Source: a virus. Taken from it: a stretch of 32,362 nucleotides of DNA. The notes beneath the pieces were generated by a model. The model was not told where the DNA came from. It searched no databases and saw nothing but the letters and a program-made list of their open reading frames with translations. Shown here piece after piece: positions 30,217 to 32,362 of the stretch. Each line of letters begins with the position of its first letter. Within the stretch, counting starts at the first letter, position 1. The position numbers were made by a program, and so were the translations under genes. The stretch is from IMG/VR virus record IMGVR_UViG_3300029798_000021, positions 1-32,362 of that record, one strand, 5' to 3'.

Positions 30217-30702
30217 ATGAAAAAAGTTATTTCGGATGAGAATGTCAAAAAAGTAAGACTGGAAGAGGAAGAAAAGCTGCTAATTCTTGCAAAAGCAGAC
30301 GATGTCAAAGGTGAGCAGCTTGTAATCACAGCTACTGGAATTAAAACGGAGAATGAATTAAAGCAGTTTGCGTTAGGGGCAGTTGACAATCCGGACAGGA
30401 AATTCGAACTTTACTATAAGGGTATTATGAAATTACTTCGAAAATTCCTGCCAACCGGCAAACCGAATCGTAAAGCCAGGGCATTCATTTATGAGGAAAA
30501 AAATACATTTCTAACACGGGGTAAAAGAATCGGCGTTAATGGTATTCGTGGAGGTGATAGTCGGATGGCGTATATAAGTGATATTCAAGAACTCCTTGAT
30601 GTCATTACCGAATGGATCGTTTCACATGGCACAATGGTTGAATTGTATAATTCAATCCGTGAACTTAATGTATCAAAAGGATATGGAACGGGTAAAGAGT
30701 AG
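30217..30702 (+). CDS. small partner protein of the HTH-ImmA/IrrE gene (161 aa)
   Basis: MKKVISDENVKKVRLEEEEK starts 10 nt after the metallopeptidase gene. The middle is basic (LLRKFLPTGKPNRKARAFIYEEKNTFLTRGKRIGVNGIRGGDSRMAYISDIQ), and the C-terminus is helical (LLDVITEWIVSHGTMVELYNSIREL). I do not recognise a family. Length and tight linkage would suit a toxin or effector controlled by the upstream protein, but this is inference from gene order only. No membrane segment or catalytic motif is evident. Confidence 0.7.
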   Translation: MKKVISDENVKKVRLEEEEKLLILAKADDVKGEQLVITATGIKTENELKQFALGAVDNPDRKFELYYKGIMKLLRKFLPTGKPNRKARAFIYEEKNTFLTRGKRIGVNGIRGGDSRMAYISDIQELLDVITEWIVSHGTMVELYNSIRELNVSKGYGTGKE

Positions 30703-30831
30703 GGAGGAATCCAATAAAAACGGTTTGGCTTCCACTTATGATGTACTCTTTTTTCTTTTTATAAAAATCGAATTTGCACTAATTCTTTGAATGGTTGATT
30801 ATCTTTCTCAGATGCAATTAATTTAAAATAT

Positions 30832-32325
30832 TCATGAGTTTTCCACAATCTTTATCTCCTCTTCCGTTAAGCGGTAAAGCTGGTAAACGAGTTGGTCGAT
30901 TTTGGATTCAAGGGAGCTAGTATCAACATATGAATCTTGCTTTTTTGAGTTTAGAATACTACTAACAGAATTAACTAACTCATCTGTAATATTATGAGAT
31001 ACTATGTTTATTGGAATTTGAGATAAACTGAATATTGTTACTTGAGGGAAGGTTGATTTAAAATCGGAAAACATTATTTGCCAAAAATACTTTATCAATT
31101 TGGAATTTATTATTGCAAGAAGGTATTTTAAAAAGTTTTTATCAGGATTAATAACTGTGAAAATATTTCCTGTAACGGCAAATGGATCTTCTATTAAAGT
31201 TGCAATGGGTCGTGTTCCAATTTGACGAATGCATATCTTAAAAGGAGATAAATGCACATCTTTATCCCAACATCCACCAGAAGTACTTGGTCTTTTAAAT
31301 AGCACATACTCAGTGGGTAAATTATGAGAGTACCTCAATATATCTGAACCTGATAAAATTTTTATATGCATCTCTGTATCTTTTGTTTTAGAAAAATACA
31401 TATGCTTATCCCCTGTAATTAATCCTCTATTAATGGCACAAAACTCACTCAATTTATCATATTTTGTTATCTTCTGAATTACTGAGATATTATTATTGTT
31501 GATTAAGAGATTCCAAATATTGTTGGCAACAGAACTAAAATATTTTTGACTAAGGTGGTTATAATGATGATTACCACTAATAGTTTTTTCAAAATGTGTA
31601 GTTGTTTCAACCAAATTGTCATGTACCCCATTTGTGTTTTTTTGAAATAGATAGATAGCTGTATGAACATCTGCATCATCAAAAACCTTTTCAGTTGATA
31701 CAATAATTTTTAAAATTCGATTGTTTTTATCAATATAAGTTCGCAAATTTTCTGCAAAAACATTATTTAAAAGAGTACTGGGGGCAATGAATGACAAATA
31801 GGAATCCTCCTTGCCTAATAAGCCACCCAATTGAAAAAATAGATGAAACAAATCAATTTTAAAATCTGCAAATGGAAATTTATTTTTCATCAGTGAAATT
31901 TCTTGAACTGATGTATTATTAGGTTGAATCATCTTATAAGGTGGATTCCCAATTATTACATCAAAACCAATGAATTCGCCATCATCATTCAATACCTCAG
32001 GAAATTCAAACCTCCACTCAAAAGCGTTTTCATATATTTTACTGCTCCGGATCTCTTCGAGTTCAGTTTCAAGTTGGCTCATTGTATCAGTGAGTTCCTT
32101 GACTTGTTTGTTCCAGATTGTTTTCTCATTTTTGGTCTTTTCAAACAGGCTGGTTTGGGTCGTTAGGGCAAAAAGTTCGCCTTTTACTTTATTGAGTTTT
32201 AAGAGCCTTTTATCGTTGGCTGCAATTTCACTTTCAAAGTCGTTTTTTATTCCGTTGATCATCCGTTCCATAGCCCTTTTCTCCTCCTTAGGATGTGATA
32301 TGAAATAATGTGTACATTTGTGCAA
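30832..32325 (-). pseudogene. 5'-truncated Eco57I-type restriction-modification methylase (C-terminal ~497 aa)
   Basis: The frame contains 'IYENAFEWRFEFPEVLNDDGEFIGFDVIIGNPPY', with the N6-adenine methyltransferase motif NPPY at 127-130, and then a TaqI-C-like target recognition region. The ending 'LESKIDQLVYQLYRLTEEEIKIVENS' is typical of these enzymes. Family members have several hundred more residues upstream, including the AdoMet-binding motif, and here these are absent. A TGA stops the frame two codons before the only available start, a TTG at 32325. A fragment without the AdoMet site is unlikely to be active. A frameshift, or a break by the element starting near 32336, would explain it. 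Confidence 0.7.
32313..32320 (+). promoter_or_regulatory. rightward -7 box at the window edge
   Basis: TACATTTG (TAnnTTTG) lies 15 nt before an ATG at 32336. No -33 box is clear. Confidence 0.4.
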
Positions 32326-32335
32326 AATTCAATGT

Positions 32336-32362
32336 ATGCAAGACGATAAACGTTTGGAAGAA
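32336..32362 (+). CDS. possible start of a rightward gene (MQDDKRLEE...)
   Basis: ATG at 32336 opens nine codons before the window ends, directly after a TAnnTTTG box. It is too short to identify. If real, it replaces the missing 5' part of the methylase gene on the other strand. Confidence 0.3.

Overview
The window looks like part of a prophage or related integrated element in a member of the Bacteroidota. Three observations support this. Promoter-like TAnnTTTG boxes, the -7 motif of this phylum, precede several genes. Classical Shine-Dalgarno sequences are mostly absent. The protein families (DUF6712-like head-tail protein, DUF6573-like protein, SymE-like toxin, RadC/JAB protein, aspartyl protease with SEC-C tail) are a mix typical of Bacteroidota mobile elements. 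No integrase, terminase, major capsid, rRNA or tRNA was seen, so only part of the element is present.

Layout. (1) 1-16076, minus strand: a phage structural module. In transcription order it has a 94-aa protein, a portal-like protein, a DUF6712-like protein, three small head-tail/tail assembly proteins, a 1242-aa tape measure protein, two large tail proteins and the start of a tail-fibre-like gene. Two blocks interrupt it. One is a cargo block at 7800-11480 (aspartyl protease pair, lipoprotein, 53-aa gene, arrays of a 103-bp repeat), inserted between a tail gene and the tape measure gene and flanked by a second, decayed copy of that tail gene's 3' end. The other is a ~500-bp array of a degenerate 9-bp repeat between the tape measure gene and the next tail gene. 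(2) 16300-20470: AT-rich cargo with a secreted Sel1/TPR-like protein and two secreted ankyrin-repeat proteins. (3) 20957-28770, minus strand: at least fourteen small accessory genes (SLOG/DUF2493, phosphoribosyltransferase-like, RadC/JAB, SymE-like, DUF6573-like, zinc-ribbon and unknowns). (4) 28900-32362: an HTH-ImmA/IrrE protein with palindromic operators and a small partner, then a 5'-truncated Eco57I-type methylase.

The most unusual part is region 3. Nine genes carry the same 38-bp element at a nearly fixed 8-10 nt before the start codon, in the place of a ribosome binding site. Its terminal hairpin shows compensatory changes (CCGC/GCGG, CCCC/GGGG and CCAC/GTGG around a conserved loop). 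In five cases the 38-mer is the proximal end of a 190-255 bp composite element. That element has two further hairpins whose arms change between copies while staying complementary, a constant TTCGRCTTCG-type loop, and an outward TAnnTTTG box. Four other genes, here and in the tail-module cargo, share a different leader, and one gene-plus-leader cassette of about 600 bp occurs in both places. I infer a family of modular structured 5' leaders that gives many small accessory genes a common expression control. I do not recognise it as a described RNA family, and I could not search for it.
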